A DNA stretch of 64,000 bases from Antarcticibacterium flavum (GCF_006159205.1 NZ_CP040812.1:558001-622000); one strand, 5' to 3'. Shown: positions 16,717-27,900, numbered from the stretch's first letter. Translations and numbers: made by a program. Notes: generated from the letters alone by a model not told the origin.

Positions 16717-19700
16717 ATGGCCTTATTTCAGGTTTCTGTACTTAAAAATTATCTCAGGCTTCAGGATGACCAGGTGGTCGACAAAGCATATAAAGAATTC
16801 ACCTCCTATTTTCAGCATCCTGAGATCCAGGAGAACATCAGGAAGTCGAAAGAAGAAGAATTTCAGGCTATATTTCTGAATGAACTCTTTGTAAAGATCC
16901 TTGGTTATACACTTAAACCGAATCCCGGCTATGACCTTTCCACCGAATTCAAGAACGAATCCAACAACCGTAAGGCAGACGGTGCGATCCTGAAAGATAG
17001 AAATGCTATTGGGGTGATCGAACTTAAAGGTACTAACACCAAACACCTGGAAGGGATACGGCAGCAGGCTTTTGATTATAAAGCAAATCAAAAGCATTGT
17101 GTGTATGTGATAACTTCTAATTTTGAGAAGCTAAGGTTCTATATCCAGGATGCTACAGAATTCCTGGAATTCGATCTTTTTGAGCTGAACAGGGAGGACT
17201 TCGGACTGCTATGGCTTTGCCTAAGTAAGGAAAATATTCTCAAAGGACTTCCGCTGAAGATCAAGGAAGCTTCCCTGGGAGAGGAAGAAGAGATCACCAA
17301 AGAGTTTTATAAAGATTATTCCCTTTTTAAGAGGGAACTTTTCCGGGATTTGGTGCAGCGGAATGTGGAGCGATTGAAAGACGGACTCTCGGGTTATGAA
17401 TCCGATGCTCATGATCCTGAAACTGAAGCCGAAAAAGAGATCAAGCTCAACTTGTTTAAAAAGTCTCAAAAGCTCATTGATCGTTTCCTTTTTATCTTTT
17501 TTGCTGAAGATCGCGGCCTCCTCCCTCCCAATGCTATTGTTAATATTCTTTCAGAATGGAACCAACTGAAGGACCTGGACGCCGAAATCCCGCTTTACGA
17601 TCGCTTTAAACAATACTTCGGATATCTCAACCACGGCCGCCCGGCGACAGAAACCCGCCCGGAGATCTACGCCTACAACGGCGGACTCTTTAAACCCGAT
17701 GAGCTCCTGGACGGGCTGGGGATCGATGATAAGTTGCTCCACAAGCATACCTCCAAACTTGCAAAATATGATTTTGAAAGCCAGGTAGACGTGAATATTT
17801 TGGGGCACATTTTTGAGAATTCCCTTAACGAGATAGAAAGCGTAAGTGCCGAAATTGAAGGTGGAGAATTTGACAAACAAAAGAGCAAGCGTAAAAAAGA
17901 TGGCGTTTTCTATACGCCCAAATACATCACCAAATACATAGTTGAAAATACCATCGGCAGACTTTGCGAAGAAAAGAAGAGCGAACTCGGCTTTAGGGAA
18001 GAAGAATATTTCAAGGGAAGAAAACGGCGTCAAAAAGACACTTTAGAGGCCTTGGTAAAGATCCTCGATGACTACCGGGACTGGCTGTTACAGCTGACTA
18101 TTTGCGATCCCGCCTGCGGGAGTGGCGCTTTCCTCAATCAGGCGCTGGATTTTCTTATCAAAGAGCACCGGTATATCGATGAAATGAAGGCTAAACTGCT
18201 GGGCGGAAGCCTTATTTTAAGCGACATCGAAAATACCATTTTAGAGAGGAATATCTACGGCGTTGACATCAACGAGGAAAGTGTGGAAATAGCAAAGCTG
18301 AGCCTCTGGCTGCGCACCGCCCAACCCAGCCGCAAGCTCAACGACCTTAGCGGCAATATCAAATGCGGGAACTCCCTCATTGACGATGAAGCAGTAGCCG
18401 GCAACAAAGCTTTTAAATGGGAAGAAGAGTTTCCTGAAGTATTTGATCCTTCCTCAGGCTCTGGAGGTGGTTTTGATGTGGTGATTGGAAATCCGCCTTG
18501 GGGTGCCAAATTATCAACTTCTGAAGCAAATTTTTTAATACCACATTACCCTGAAGTACCTACTAAATTGAAGGATACTTATATGTACTTCATGCTGGCT
18601 GCTCTTAAACAAACAAAAAAAAATGGATACATAGGATTAATTGTTCCTAATACTTGGCTTCTAATAAATAATACTGCAGACTTTCGATTAAGACTTTTAA
18701 ATCTTGATGTTTTACAAATCATTGATCACGGTGATGATGTTTTTGAAGATGCAATTGTCGAAAGTTCCACCATTCTTCTAAGAAACCAAGTGAATCTAAA
18801 AGGGGAAGTTTCTGCCCAAAAAATTAGAAATAACAAACTTATATCCGATCAAATTTTACCCAAAGAAATCTGGATAAACGATGAACTTCATAGAATAGTT
18901 TTAGAATTAAAAATTGAAGCTCATAACTTAATTAAGAAACTTGAGACAGTTTCTAAGCCTTTTGATGCCGTTGGTGAAATTATTTTCGGCATTAAGCCTT
19001 ATCAAGTTGGGCACGGAATTCCTCCTCAAACTCGGGAAATGGTAAATAATAGAATTTATCATTCTACCGAGAAATTGGGAGACGATTGGTTTCCTCTTGT
19101 TACCGGAACAGATGTGAATAGGTACTCCTTAGTATTTAATAATGATGCATATATTAAATATGGGAAATGGTTAATGTACAGTTCGAATGAGGAGAAAATT
19201 AAAGAAAAGAAAATATTGTTAAGGAGAACAAGTCACGATTTACGCGCAGTATTGGATTTTGAACAACATTATCCTCAAAACTCCTTATTTGTTATTACAA
19301 GCAAACTTAACTTAAATTATTTGTTAGCTCTTTTCAACTCCAGATTATTCGATTATGTGTACAAAGCGAAATGCCCGCAGGTGGGGAAAATATTTGCAGA
19401 AGTAAAACCGAGCATTATAAAATCAATGCCGATATTCGATGGTAATACAGATAATTTTTCGACTGCAAAGGTGGAAAAGTTATTATTTGAACAGGAAAAA
19501 CTGAACAAATTAATTCAAAACCTGCTCAATTTTTTTACCAGGCGTTATAATATTTATAAAACAACGAGGAAACTCCAATCATGGTACGACTTGGAATTCG
19601 GCGAGTTCATTAAAGAACTAAACAAGGCGATCAAGGCCGGCAACAAAGTCCGCGCCAAGAAAGGCCTCTCCCCCATCCCGGAACTCACCAAAAAGGATGA

Positions 19701-19851
19701 ATTTGAATGGATGGAGCTGTTTGAAGAGAACAAGAAAAAAGCTGTGGAACTGCAACGGGAGATCGAGAAGACAGATGCTGAAATTGATAAGGTGGTTTAT
19801 GAGCTGTATGGGTTGACTGAGGAGGAGATTGAGATAGTAGAGAGTAAATAG
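16717..19851 (+). CDS. Type IIG restriction-modification enzyme (Eco57I-like)
   Basis: A single 1044-residue protein that probably cuts and methylates DNA. Residues about 1-190 form an HSDR_N-like PD-(D/E)XK nuclease, with Asp near 87 (RKADGAIL) and ELKG near 101. A helical linker leads to the N6-adenine methyltransferase: GVFYTPKYITKYIVE, motif I CDPACGSGAF near 462, motif IV NPPWG near 590. The C-terminal part is the target-recognition region (about 600-950), ending with a coiled helical tail. Base composition changes sharply at the recognition region: hand-counted 60-base samples give about 60% GC at 17641, 28% at 18601 and 62% at 19621. The recognition part therefore seems replaced by recombination. 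The gene stands alone, with gaps of 213 and 170 bases, so no separate restriction subunit is needed. Confidence 0.9.
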   Translation: MALFQVSVLKNYLRLQDDQVVDKAYKEFTSYFQHPEIQENIRKSKEEEFQAIFLNELFVKILGYTLKPNPGYDLSTEFKNESNNRKADGAILKDRNAIGVIELKGTNTKHLEGIRQQAFDYKANQKHCVYVITSNFEKLRFYIQDATEFLEFDLFELNREDFGLLWLCLSKENILKGLPLKIKEASLGEEEEITKEFYKDYSLFKRELFRDLVQRNVERLKDGLSGYESDAHDPETEAEKEIKLNLFKKSQKLIDRFLFIFFAEDRGLLPPNAIVNILSEWNQLKDLDAEIPLYDRFKQYFGYLNHGRPATETRPEIYAYNGGLFKPDELLDGLGIDDKLLHKHTSKLAKYDFESQVDVNILGHIFENSLNEIESVSAEIEGGEFDKQKSKRKKDGVFYTPKYITKYIVENTIGRLCEEKKSELGFREEEYFKGRKRRQKDTLEALVKILDDYRDWLLQLTICDPACGSGAFLNQALDFLIKEHRYIDEMKAKLLGGSLILSDIENTILERNIYGVDINEESVEIAKLSLWLRTAQPSRKLNDLSGNIKCGNSLIDDEAVAGNKAFKWEEEFPEVFDPSSGSGGGFDVVIGNPPWGAKLSTSEANFLIPHYPEVPTKLKDTYMYFMLAALKQTKKNGYIGLIVPNTWLLINNTADFRLRLLNLDVLQIIDHGDDVFEDAIVESSTILLRNQVNLKGEVSAQKIRNNKLISDQILPKEIWINDELHRIVLELKIEAHNLIKKLETVSKPFDAVGEIIFGIKPYQVGHGIPPQTREMVNNRIYHSTEKLGDDWFPLVTGTDVNRYSLVFNNDAYIKYGKWLMYSSNEEKIKEKKILLRRTSHDLRAVLDFEQHYPQNSLFVITSKLNLNYLLALFNSRLFDYVYKAKCPQVGKIFAEVKPSIIKSMPIFDGNTDNFSTAKVEKLLFEQEKLNKLIQNLLNFFTRRYNIYKTTRKLQSWYDLEFGEFIKELNKAIKAGNKVRAKKGLSPIPELTKKDEFEWMELFEENKKKAVELQREIEKTDAEIDKVVYELYGLTEEEIEIVESK

Positions 19852-20021
19852 GAAATGTAAAAGATAATAGACAATTCATGAATTCTTAAACAATAAGAGC
19901 GAATAAATAGACTTTTATTGTTAAGGAAAGTATGGATTGAGAAGGTTCTTTATCCTGTATAAAAAAAGGAATTGAAACAATAAAAAATATTTTAAAATCC
20001 AATAGCACAATTAATAAATAT

Positions 20022-20903
20022 ATGACGAAAAAAAAATTACCCAATCAAAAACTGGATTCAACTTATCTAATCAAATCTCATGAAAATTTTAAAGAAGAAT
20101 TAGAAGAAAGAATTGTTCAGGGCAAAGAATTAATACTTACAAAAATCACTACCAGTAAAGAATTTACTGATTTAAAAGATGATTTTTCTCACTGGCATGA
20201 TTATAATTTAGAATTATTAAAGCAATCCTTTAGTGTGGAGTATAATGAGTATAGAAAAAGTTATAGTGAAGCTGGTATGTTTGCTGGGATGAGAACTATA
20301 ACAAAAGGTGCTCGACCAATTCCCCAAAATGAAGTAGAAAACTTCAAATCAAATATCCGTACAAAGGTTAAAAGTTTAGAAAAATTACTTCAAAAAATAC
20401 CATTACTAAAATCTAATATAGAAGACAAAGCTAATGAACAGTCAATTGAGAGTAATCTTGATAAAACCAGGGTTTTTATTGTTCATGGTCATGATGAGGC
20501 AGCCAAGTCTAAAGCCGCAAGATTTGTTGAAAAATTGGGCTTAAAAGCAATTATTCTGCATGAACAGGCAAGCTCGAGCAAAACAATAATTGAAAAAATT
20601 GAAGAATATTCTGATGTTGGATTTGGAATTATATTATATACACCTTGTGATATTGGAGGAAAAAATTCTAAAGAACCTGTACTGAAATCTCGTGCTAGAC
20701 AAAATGTAATTTTTGAACATGGTTTTTTAATTGGAAAAATTGGGCGCTCAAATGTTTGCGCATTAGTCAAAGGTGAAGTCGAGATTCCTAATGATATTTC
20801 AGGTGTGGTATATGTTGATATGGATAATGGTGATGCTTGGTCTTATTCTGTTGCTAGAGAACTTAAAAAATCTGGTTATAAAATTGACATGAACAAGTTA
20901 TAA
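20022..20903 (+). CDS. TIR-like (CAP12/Pycsar-effector type) nucleotide-binding protein
   Basis: A 293-residue protein. The C-terminal half (from about 148) is a TIR-like domain of the predicted nucleotide-binding family: TRVFIVHGHDEAAK, LHEQASSSKTIIEKIEEYSD, DVGFGIILYTPCDIGGK, RARQNVIFEHGFLIGKIG and DISGVVYVDMD. Related domains deplete NAD+ in CBASS/Pycsar defence. The N-terminal 145 residues are helical and charged, and could be a sensor or regulatory part. No cyclase lies nearby, so it is not an evident CBASS or Pycsar system. It is followed 43 bases later by an uncharacterised nuclease-like gene on the same strand, possibly a two-gene module. The gene is strongly AT-rich relative to the core genome. 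Confidence 0.82.
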   Translation: MTKKKLPNQKLDSTYLIKSHENFKEELEERIVQGKELILTKITTSKEFTDLKDDFSHWHDYNLELLKQSFSVEYNEYRKSYSEAGMFAGMRTITKGARPIPQNEVENFKSNIRTKVKSLEKLLQKIPLLKSNIEDKANEQSIESNLDKTRVFIVHGHDEAAKSKAARFVEKLGLKAIILHEQASSSKTIIEKIEEYSDVGFGIILYTPCDIGGKNSKEPVLKSRARQNVIFEHGFLIGKIGRSNVCALVKGEVEIPNDISGVVYVDMDNGDAWSYSVARELKKSGYKIDMNKL

Positions 20904-20946
20904 TTATGCTCAACACGGTAACGGCAATTTTTAATACTATTTCAAA

Positions 20947-22419
20947 ATGAAGATATACTTTTCTGACTTTTTTGAAATAAATCCTTCTATAATTGAAGAT
21001 TATGGTGCTTTCAATATTTCCCTTATTAATGATTTACCTTTATTCATTGATCCATTTTTACTATTTGGAAGTAAAAAAGAGGAGTACATAAAATTACATG
21101 GTGGAATATTGAAATATTTGACTTTTCTAAAACAGAAAGCGGAGCTTGGCATAAACGAATTCTCACAAGTTAAATCCTGGTATCTATTCCCGGAGGTAAA
21201 GCAAAATTGGTTTGGTTATAGTAAAGTAGGTAATGGAGGAAGCGGTTTAGGAAAAAAATTTGGTGAAGCATTGTCATCCTCTATTCATATTGTTTTTGAT
21301 GATTTGGGAAAAGAAGTTGTAACACAATCCTCACATTTAGAAAAGGCAGGTCTTTTTGAAATAGGAGTTGGAAAAGATAATATTAGCGATTTTACTACAA
21401 ACTTGATAAAAGAATATTTACTCGAATACACAGAAAAGTTTGCTCAAAAATTTATTGACGCAAAATTTCTGAAAAAGGTTAATGTAAGTAAAGTTTATTT
21501 CAATTATGATTTAGAACGATGGATGCCCAAAGAATTTGAGCTTCCTGTTCTCTTCGGAGACTATGTATTGTTAACTCCTAAAGATCTATTGACAAAAGAT
21601 GATAACTGGATTAATAGCAATGATTTAAGAGGAGATTTTGATAGAATTTGTGGTAGTATACCTAACGACCAATTAAGACACGAAATTTTTAATTACTTTA
21701 AAAAATCATTACCAGCGCCCCCTAAAAATAAAAAGAATACACAAAAGGAAATTTCCCAGGCTGTTCATTATACAATTAAAAAATTCCCTGAAATAATAAA
21801 ATACTATGTAAAGCTAAAAGAAGAAAATAAAGCAGGGGCGAAGAACATTTCTAGGCAAAAAGTAGATCAAGTTGAATCAATATTTATTCATCAACTGAGC
21901 AAGTTCGTTGAGCATTTAATGGAGGATTCTGATTTTTATACGATTAGTCCAGAAAGTTCATATGAAGGTTCATTGAAGAGATTATTATTTTTAAAATCTT
22001 TCATTGAGGACAATGATGGTTACAGGTTATTTTACGTTGATCATCAACCAATTAAAAGAGAAGAAGATTTACAACTAATTTACAGGTTAACGTGGTTCGC
22101 ATCAGATCTTGATGTGAACAGAGAAGTAAATAATGGTAGAGGTCCTGTAGACTATGCTATTTCCAGTGGATCAAAAGATAAAACTCTGATTGAATTTAAA
22201 TTAGCATCAAATTCTAAATTAAAACAAAATTTGGCCAAGCAAGTCGAGGTATACGAAAAGGCAAATAACACTAAAAAATCGATAAAAGCTATTCTCTATT
22301 TCGATGTAACTGAATACAACAAAGTTCAAAAAACGTTAAAGGAACTTAATCTAGATAAGGCGGAAAATATAATTCTGATAGATGCTGGAAGAAAACCATC
22401 TGCTTCAAATGTGAAATAA
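20947..22419 (+). CDS. Uncharacterised protein with C-terminal PD-(D/E)XK-like nuclease
   Basis: A 490-residue, apparently soluble protein. I do not recognise the first 380 residues. The C-terminal part has a plausible PD-(D/E)XK core: Asp in RGPVDYAISSGS near 400, then LIEFKLASNS (Glu near 415, Lys near 417), followed by helices and a strand (KKSIKAILYF). This pattern is shared by restriction-like nucleases. It lies 43 bases after the TIR-like gene, on the same strand, and is AT-rich. A joint role with the TIR-like protein is the simplest idea, but one-gene modules are also common here. Confidence 0.7.
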   Translation: MKIYFSDFFEINPSIIEDYGAFNISLINDLPLFIDPFLLFGSKKEEYIKLHGGILKYLTFLKQKAELGINEFSQVKSWYLFPEVKQNWFGYSKVGNGGSGLGKKFGEALSSSIHIVFDDLGKEVVTQSSHLEKAGLFEIGVGKDNISDFTTNLIKEYLLEYTEKFAQKFIDAKFLKKVNVSKVYFNYDLERWMPKEFELPVLFGDYVLLTPKDLLTKDDNWINSNDLRGDFDRICGSIPNDQLRHEIFNYFKKSLPAPPKNKKNTQKEISQAVHYTIKKFPEIIKYYVKLKEENKAGAKNISRQKVDQVESIFIHQLSKFVEHLMEDSDFYTISPESSYEGSLKRLLFLKSFIEDNDGYRLFYVDHQPIKREEDLQLIYRLTWFASDLDVNREVNNGRGPVDYAISSGSKDKTLIEFKLASNSKLKQNLAKQVEVYEKANNTKKSIKAILYFDVTEYNKVQKTLKELNLDKAENIILIDAGRKPSASNVK

Positions 22420-22575
22420 AGAGAATTTCCAACAAACCGAGAATTAGCACCCCACCGGTTGTTGTTGAAAAAGTGTAAGTTTAGAAATCAGGAAAATGAT
22501 TGAGCTCCACAAGTCCGCATCTACTGCACGAACTTAGGATAATCATTACCTGTACCACCAATATTTGAAAAATAT

Positions 22576-23694
22576 ATGTACTTAATTGACAAAGAAAGAA
22601 ACCGAATCACCAAACTTAAACAGAAAACCTTTTCTGAATTAAGATTTAGAGAAAGAGATCATCTACAAGAATGGATTGCTAATAATCCATCTTCACTTGG
22701 GGAAGAATTGTTAATAATTCAAAAAGAATTTTGTGGTTTTACAGAAACAAATGAAAGGCTCGATCTATTGGCCTTGGACAAGCTTGGAAACATTGTCGTA
22801 ATTGAGAATAAGTTAGATGATTCCGGAAAAGATGTTACCTGGCAAGCTATAAAATATGCTTCGTATTGCGCAAGCTTAACCAAACAAGATATATTAAAAA
22901 TATATCAGGATTTTTTAGGCAGTTCTGCAATTGCACAAGATAGACTATGTGATTTCTTTGAAGGTAAAGATATAAGCGAAATCGTATTAAATCAGGGCTT
23001 AAATTCCCAGCGATTAATTCTTGTAGCAGCAAATTTCAGAAAAGAAGTTACATCATCTGTATTATGGTTATTGAACTTTAAAATCCGTCTTCAGTGTTTT
23101 AAGGTCACTCCATTCGCGTTTAATGAACAACTATTTTTAAATTTAGAGCAGATTTTACCTACAAAGGAAACAGAAGATTTTGCCATCAGTATTTCAACCA
23201 AAGCTCAGGAAGAAATTGAAGTACAGGAAACATTGAAAAACAGGCACCACGTTAGATTAAAATTTTGGGAAAATTTCATAAACTTTAGTAATTCAAAAAA
23301 CAGTCTTTTTTCCAATAATTCACCTTCCAAAGAGAGCTGGATTGGAAAAGGAATTGGCATGAGTGGAGTTAGTTTGAATTTAGTAGTGAGTAGTAACTAT
23401 TGTAGATGTGAAATAATCTTTAATCGTGGAAGTAAAGAAGAAAACAAAGAACTGTTTGATTTCATATATCAAATGAAGGATGAAATTGAAAAAGATTTCG
23501 GTGGTTCATTAACTTGGGAAAGAATGGATGAAAATGTTACCTGTCGGATTAAAGATCAATTAGATGGTTTGAGCTACTTTGAAGAAACTGATTGGCCAAC
23601 AATTAATGAATTTCTAGTGGACTCTTCTGTAAGAATGGAAAATACCTTCAAAGAACCTATTAGGAAATTAAATCAATATGTAAAGAATAGGTAA
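22576..23694 (+). CDS. DUF4268 protein with NucS-like nuclease domain
   Basis: This 372-residue protein joins an N-terminal PD-(D/E)XK nuclease-like domain to a DUF4268 domain. The nuclease part has Asp63 in RLDLLALDKLG and Glu77/Lys79 in IVVIENKLDDSG, then a Gln in VTWQAIKYASYC, like NucS and related enzymes. DUF4268 occupies the last 140 residues (RLKFWENFINFS ... LTWERMDENVTCRI). Such proteins occur in defence islands; the precise role is unknown. Gaps of 156 and 143 bases on either side suggest a separate one-gene unit. The upstream gap holds nothing beyond A/T-rich leader sequence. Confidence 0.8.
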   Translation: MYLIDKERNRITKLKQKTFSELRFRERDHLQEWIANNPSSLGEELLIIQKEFCGFTETNERLDLLALDKLGNIVVIENKLDDSGKDVTWQAIKYASYCASLTKQDILKIYQDFLGSSAIAQDRLCDFFEGKDISEIVLNQGLNSQRLILVAANFRKEVTSSVLWLLNFKIRLQCFKVTPFAFNEQLFLNLEQILPTKETEDFAISISTKAQEEIEVQETLKNRHHVRLKFWENFINFSNSKNSLFSNNSPSKESWIGKGIGMSGVSLNLVVSSNYCRCEIIFNRGSKEENKELFDFIYQMKDEIEKDFGGSLTWERMDENVTCRIKDQLDGLSYFEETDWPTINEFLVDSSVRMENTFKEPIRKLNQYVKNR

Positions 23695-23837
23695 AAAACC
23701 TGAAGCAACATCGAACCTTCCCAAATTACAGGTTTTGTAGAAAAGTATAACTTCAGACACCATGCTATGTAACATTTATCGCTGCCCAGCCTGGCAAATC
23801 TGACTATCTAATGACTCAAAAATTAATTTAAGACTTC

Positions 23838-24860
23838 ATGCAACAAAATTACAAGAAGGATTCTCACGGTATCGGAAAAGAATTTGAAGACTTTGTAGAG
23901 AATAATATCTTTACTAAAGACCGTTATGCCCTGATTCATAGGACGAGTTCTAAAGAGGATAACGAAAAAAGATATCCCGAAAGTGCCAGTAATCCAGACT
24001 TTCATTTTCGATGTTTAGAAACAGGAAAGGAATTTTATGTAGAGGCGAAATACCGATCTTCTGCTATAAACAATAAGGTTGAAGGTTTAAAACCAAAGCA
24101 AGAATTACGCTTTAAAAAATTGAACCAAAATATTCCGGTTTTTGTTATAATTGGGTATTGGGGACCACCTTCTAATCCTTCAAAACTGAGTTTTCTCAAG
24201 CTTGAAGACTGTAAGTATAGGTACCTATTTACGTATTATTTGAGAAATTTTGAAATAGACAAAGTAACTTATCCTAATCACCGGCTGAAACTTAAGCCGC
24301 AATCGAATTCCTCACAGCAGGAAAATTTCCAGAAAGAACAACCTCAAGAAGAGAAAAAGAGGGCGGAAAATATAAAAGGTATCAAGAAATACAATTCAAA
24401 AGCTTTATTTGGACTTGCAGCTGTGGGATTGTTGGCGATAATCATGACCATTTACAGTTTTTCTTTTTCCAACGAAACTTCTGTAAAATCTCCCGAGGAA
24501 CAACTAAAAGAAGTTGTTGCAGATTATTACCACTCCATGAACAGCAATCAAATAGAAAAGTTGCCAGAGTTCTTAAGTCCGCAGGTAACAAGCTGGTATG
24601 GAGCAAAAAATCCTGCAAGGGAAGAGATCTACAGAAATGCCCGGACTCATAGGGGGAAATACCCCTATTCTTCTTCAGACATTGATTGGGAATCATTTAC
24701 TGTTATTCCGGAAGAAGCAGGAGGATATCACGTGACTTATGAAATGATCTATAGGTCGAAAGAAAAAATCACAGACGATTACACCGTTTACGATTTAAAG
24801 ATGATTACCAAATGGGATGGGAATTTTAAGCTTAGGGGGATAACTGAGATAAGAAATTAA
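23838..24860 (+). CDS. Membrane-anchored nuclease with extracytoplasmic NTF2-like domain
   Basis: A 340-residue protein of unusual build. Residues about 1-150 carry a PD-(D/E)XK core: Asp54 in NPDFHFR, then Glu69 and Lys71 in FYVEAKYR. A charged linker follows. One hydrophobic helix lies at about 190-210 (ALFGLAAVGLLAIIMTIYSF). The rest (SPEEQLKEVVADYYHSMNS onward) resembles an NTF2/SnoaL-like fold and would lie outside the cytoplasm. The nuclease would sit at the inner face of the membrane, where incoming DNA enters. This suggests a sensor-effector arrangement, but no known system with it comes to mind. It is a single gene with gaps of 143 and 132 bases on either side. Confidence 0.72.
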   Translation: MQQNYKKDSHGIGKEFEDFVENNIFTKDRYALIHRTSSKEDNEKRYPESASNPDFHFRCLETGKEFYVEAKYRSSAINNKVEGLKPKQELRFKKLNQNIPVFVIIGYWGPPSNPSKLSFLKLEDCKYRYLFTYYLRNFEIDKVTYPNHRLKLKPQSNSSQQENFQKEQPQEEKKRAENIKGIKKYNSKALFGLAAVGLLAIIMTIYSFSFSNETSVKSPEEQLKEVVADYYHSMNSNQIEKLPEFLSPQVTSWYGAKNPAREEIYRNARTHRGKYPYSSSDIDWESFTVIPEEAGGYHVTYEMIYRSKEKITDDYTVYDLKMITKWDGNFKLRGITEIRN

Positions 24861-24992
24861 TTGAAATACAAAATTTATTTGCCCGCTGCGGGAGATTTGA
24901 TGTGGCTAGATGAGACCAATAATCTCCTTCTTTTAGCCATACCACTCACGGGATTCAGATTTTAGAGGATGTAGAAATTTAATACTATTAAA

Positions 24993-27900
24993 ATGAGAGA
25001 CAAAATTGCAGCAGCCTTAGAAAAAAGTCGGCAGGAATTACTGGATCTGGGTATCCGCGGTAATTCGTTGTTAAATTTTGTCCCACGTGCCGTAAGCCTT
25101 ACAGTACATGATGCATTATCAACTGAAATTTTTACTACCCTCATTGAGAACCAGAAGAAACTTTCATTTTTGCCTATTCCTAAGGAAGAAAAAGCCAATC
25201 CGGCAAAACATACGGACCGCCTTCCTGAATTATTTGACGAAGAAGTTCCAAGGAGGCGTACAGGAACTCCCAGGCTACAAACGAAGCTTACAGAAGATCA
25301 ACTTGATAAAAAGCTTCTCAAGATTAACACAGAGGCTGAAGCTTATAACCAGGAACAAGGAATTGATATTTTATATCTGGCAATAGGTTTTCTAACCTGG
25401 TATGAAGATAAGAATTCAGATTTAGAGCGTAATGCCCCTTTAGTATTAATACCCGTTGCATTAAAGCGAATCGGTGCCAGGGAAAGGTATAAACTTCAAT
25501 ATACCGGCGTAGATCTGGATACTAATCTTATACTTAAAGCTAAACTTGACACTGAGTTTCAAATTGACCTCCCGGATTTTACGGAAGAAACAGATTTGCC
25601 AACCTACTTTCAGAAAGTTAGAAAAGCCATTAAAAAGGAAGAAAGGTGGAGAATCAATGAAAACGAAATCCATTTAGGTTTTTTTCAGTTTGGAAAATTC
25701 CAGATGTACCAGGATCTGGATGCAAAAAATTGGCCGGAGGAAAAACAACCTGCTGACCACCCGATAATCCAGTCCCTCTTTGGGGATGGTTTTCAAACTT
25801 TGGATGGTGTAGAAGGAGATGATCTAATTATAGAAGATATTGAAAGGGAGCTTCAGAATCTGGAGAACTTTCACTTTATAGCTGATGCCGATTCTAGTCA
25901 GACTGAAGCTGTTATTAAAATTAAAAATGGAAAAAATCTTGTTATTCAAGGTCCTCCCGGAACAGGAAAATCCCAAACCATTACCAATATCATTGCTGAA
26001 AGCCTGGCGGATAACAAAAAAATTCTTTTTGTTTCCGAGAAAATGGTGGCGCTTGAAGTGGTAAAGAGAAGGTTGGACAACTGTCATCTTGGGGATGCTG
26101 TTCTGGAACTTCACAGTTATAAGAGCAATAAAAAGAATGTGTTGCAAGAATTAGGCAGAACCTTAGACTTAGGTAAGCCAAATGTATCAGACAGGGAGAT
26201 TCAAATAAAACGGTATAAGGACCTAAAAAATAATCTTGACAACTATGCTTTAGCTGTTGGCAGTCCAATCCTAAATTCAGAGATCAATTTTGTAAAAGCC
26301 GTAGGACTTCTTCTGGAGGCAAAGCACGAATTGGAAGGATACGAGGCGCCTGAGTTATCTATTCCCGATTTGGAAAAATGGTCCAAAAAAGAATTTTCTA
26401 GTGCTGTGGTGCTCCTCAAAAATATGATCGCGCATCTGGAAGAAAATGGCCCTGTTGACCGAAATCCTTTTTTAAATGCAAAAGTTGAGAGTTTTTCCCC
26501 TGCAGAAAAGGAACCTCTGGGGAAACTCCTTGTCGAGCTTTTAACTGTTCTGTCCGAATTTCAGAAGGATTTAGCACAAGTAGTAGAATTAAATGTTTCT
26601 CAACCTACTACAGTTATTGATGTTCAGAAATTAATCAACACCATCAAGTATACTGAAACAATGCCGCAGCTGCTGGACGTCGAGTATTTATCTTCGATCT
26701 GGCTTTCTCAGAGTGAAGAAATTGAAACTATTCTTGCCTATGGCAAGAAAACAGCCTCTTATGTAAAGAAGTATGAAGGTATTCTTTTGGGCGCGGCTTT
26801 CGAGCAGGATATGCTGGAGTTAAGGAAAACCTATATTAATATTGGAACCAAATGGTATCGTTTTGTTTCTCCGCAATATAACAACGCAAAAAGGTCTTTT
26901 AAAGCGCTTCTAAAAGAGCCCCTGCCTTCCAATCTAGAGGTGCAAGAGGTTATTGATGATATTATAGATTATCAAGAAACAAAAAAGAAACTGAACCTGA
27001 ATGGAGCTATAGGAACCAAACTTTATTTAGATAAATGGAAAGGTGCAGATAGTAATTGGAAAGAATTAGAAAATATTTATGCCTGGCTATTTCATTATTA
27101 TACCAAAGCGAAAGAAGGGGAGTTTGAAAGTATGTTCCTCTCCAACTTAGATAAAATTGAGTCGTTCGAGAAATTAATAGAAAAAAATAAAAAGTTGGAA
27201 GCCTCTTCAACGAAACTGCAGGGGTATTTCAAAAAACTTGAGCAATTAATAGATTATGATTCGCAAAATTTATTAACCCAAGATATTGGAGAATTATCAG
27301 ATCTTCTTTCTAGAATGATTACTAGGTCAGATGACATTTTTTCAATAGCCAGATTTAATGCCCTGAGTGAAAAGATGAATAAGAAAGAGTTAGCAGGAGT
27401 CGTTGCCTTGTGTAGATCCTGGAGCTTTCCTCCTAATCTTATCCTCACCTTGTTTTCGTATAGTTGGTATAAATCCCTGGTTAACCACGCATATGAGACT
27501 CATGATTCAATAAAATATTTTGATAGAGCAGGCCACACGAAAGATATTAGAGACTTCAGGAAACTTGATCATGCTTTAGCTCATTATTCCCAGGAAACCC
27601 TTGTGAAAAATCATTACGAAAGCCTGCCCCATGTTTACTCTGGTGGAGAAATGGCTATAATCAGAAGAGAGATAAACAAAAAGCGCAGACATATGCCAAT
27701 CAGGCAATTGTTACTACAAGCCGGTAATGCTGTCCAGCAGATTAAACCGGTCTTCATGATGAGCCCTATGTCAGTCGCATCGTTTCTTTCTCCGGGATCT
27801 ATTGAGTTTGATCTGGTAATCTTTGACGAAGCCAGTCAGGTAAGAGTTGTGGACGCCCTCATTCCTATTCTCAGGGGGAAACAAATAGTTGTGGTGGGTG

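Noticed and set aside
20022..20903. A CBASS or Pycsar operon
   Set aside because: No nucleotide cyclase gene is next to the TIR-like gene.
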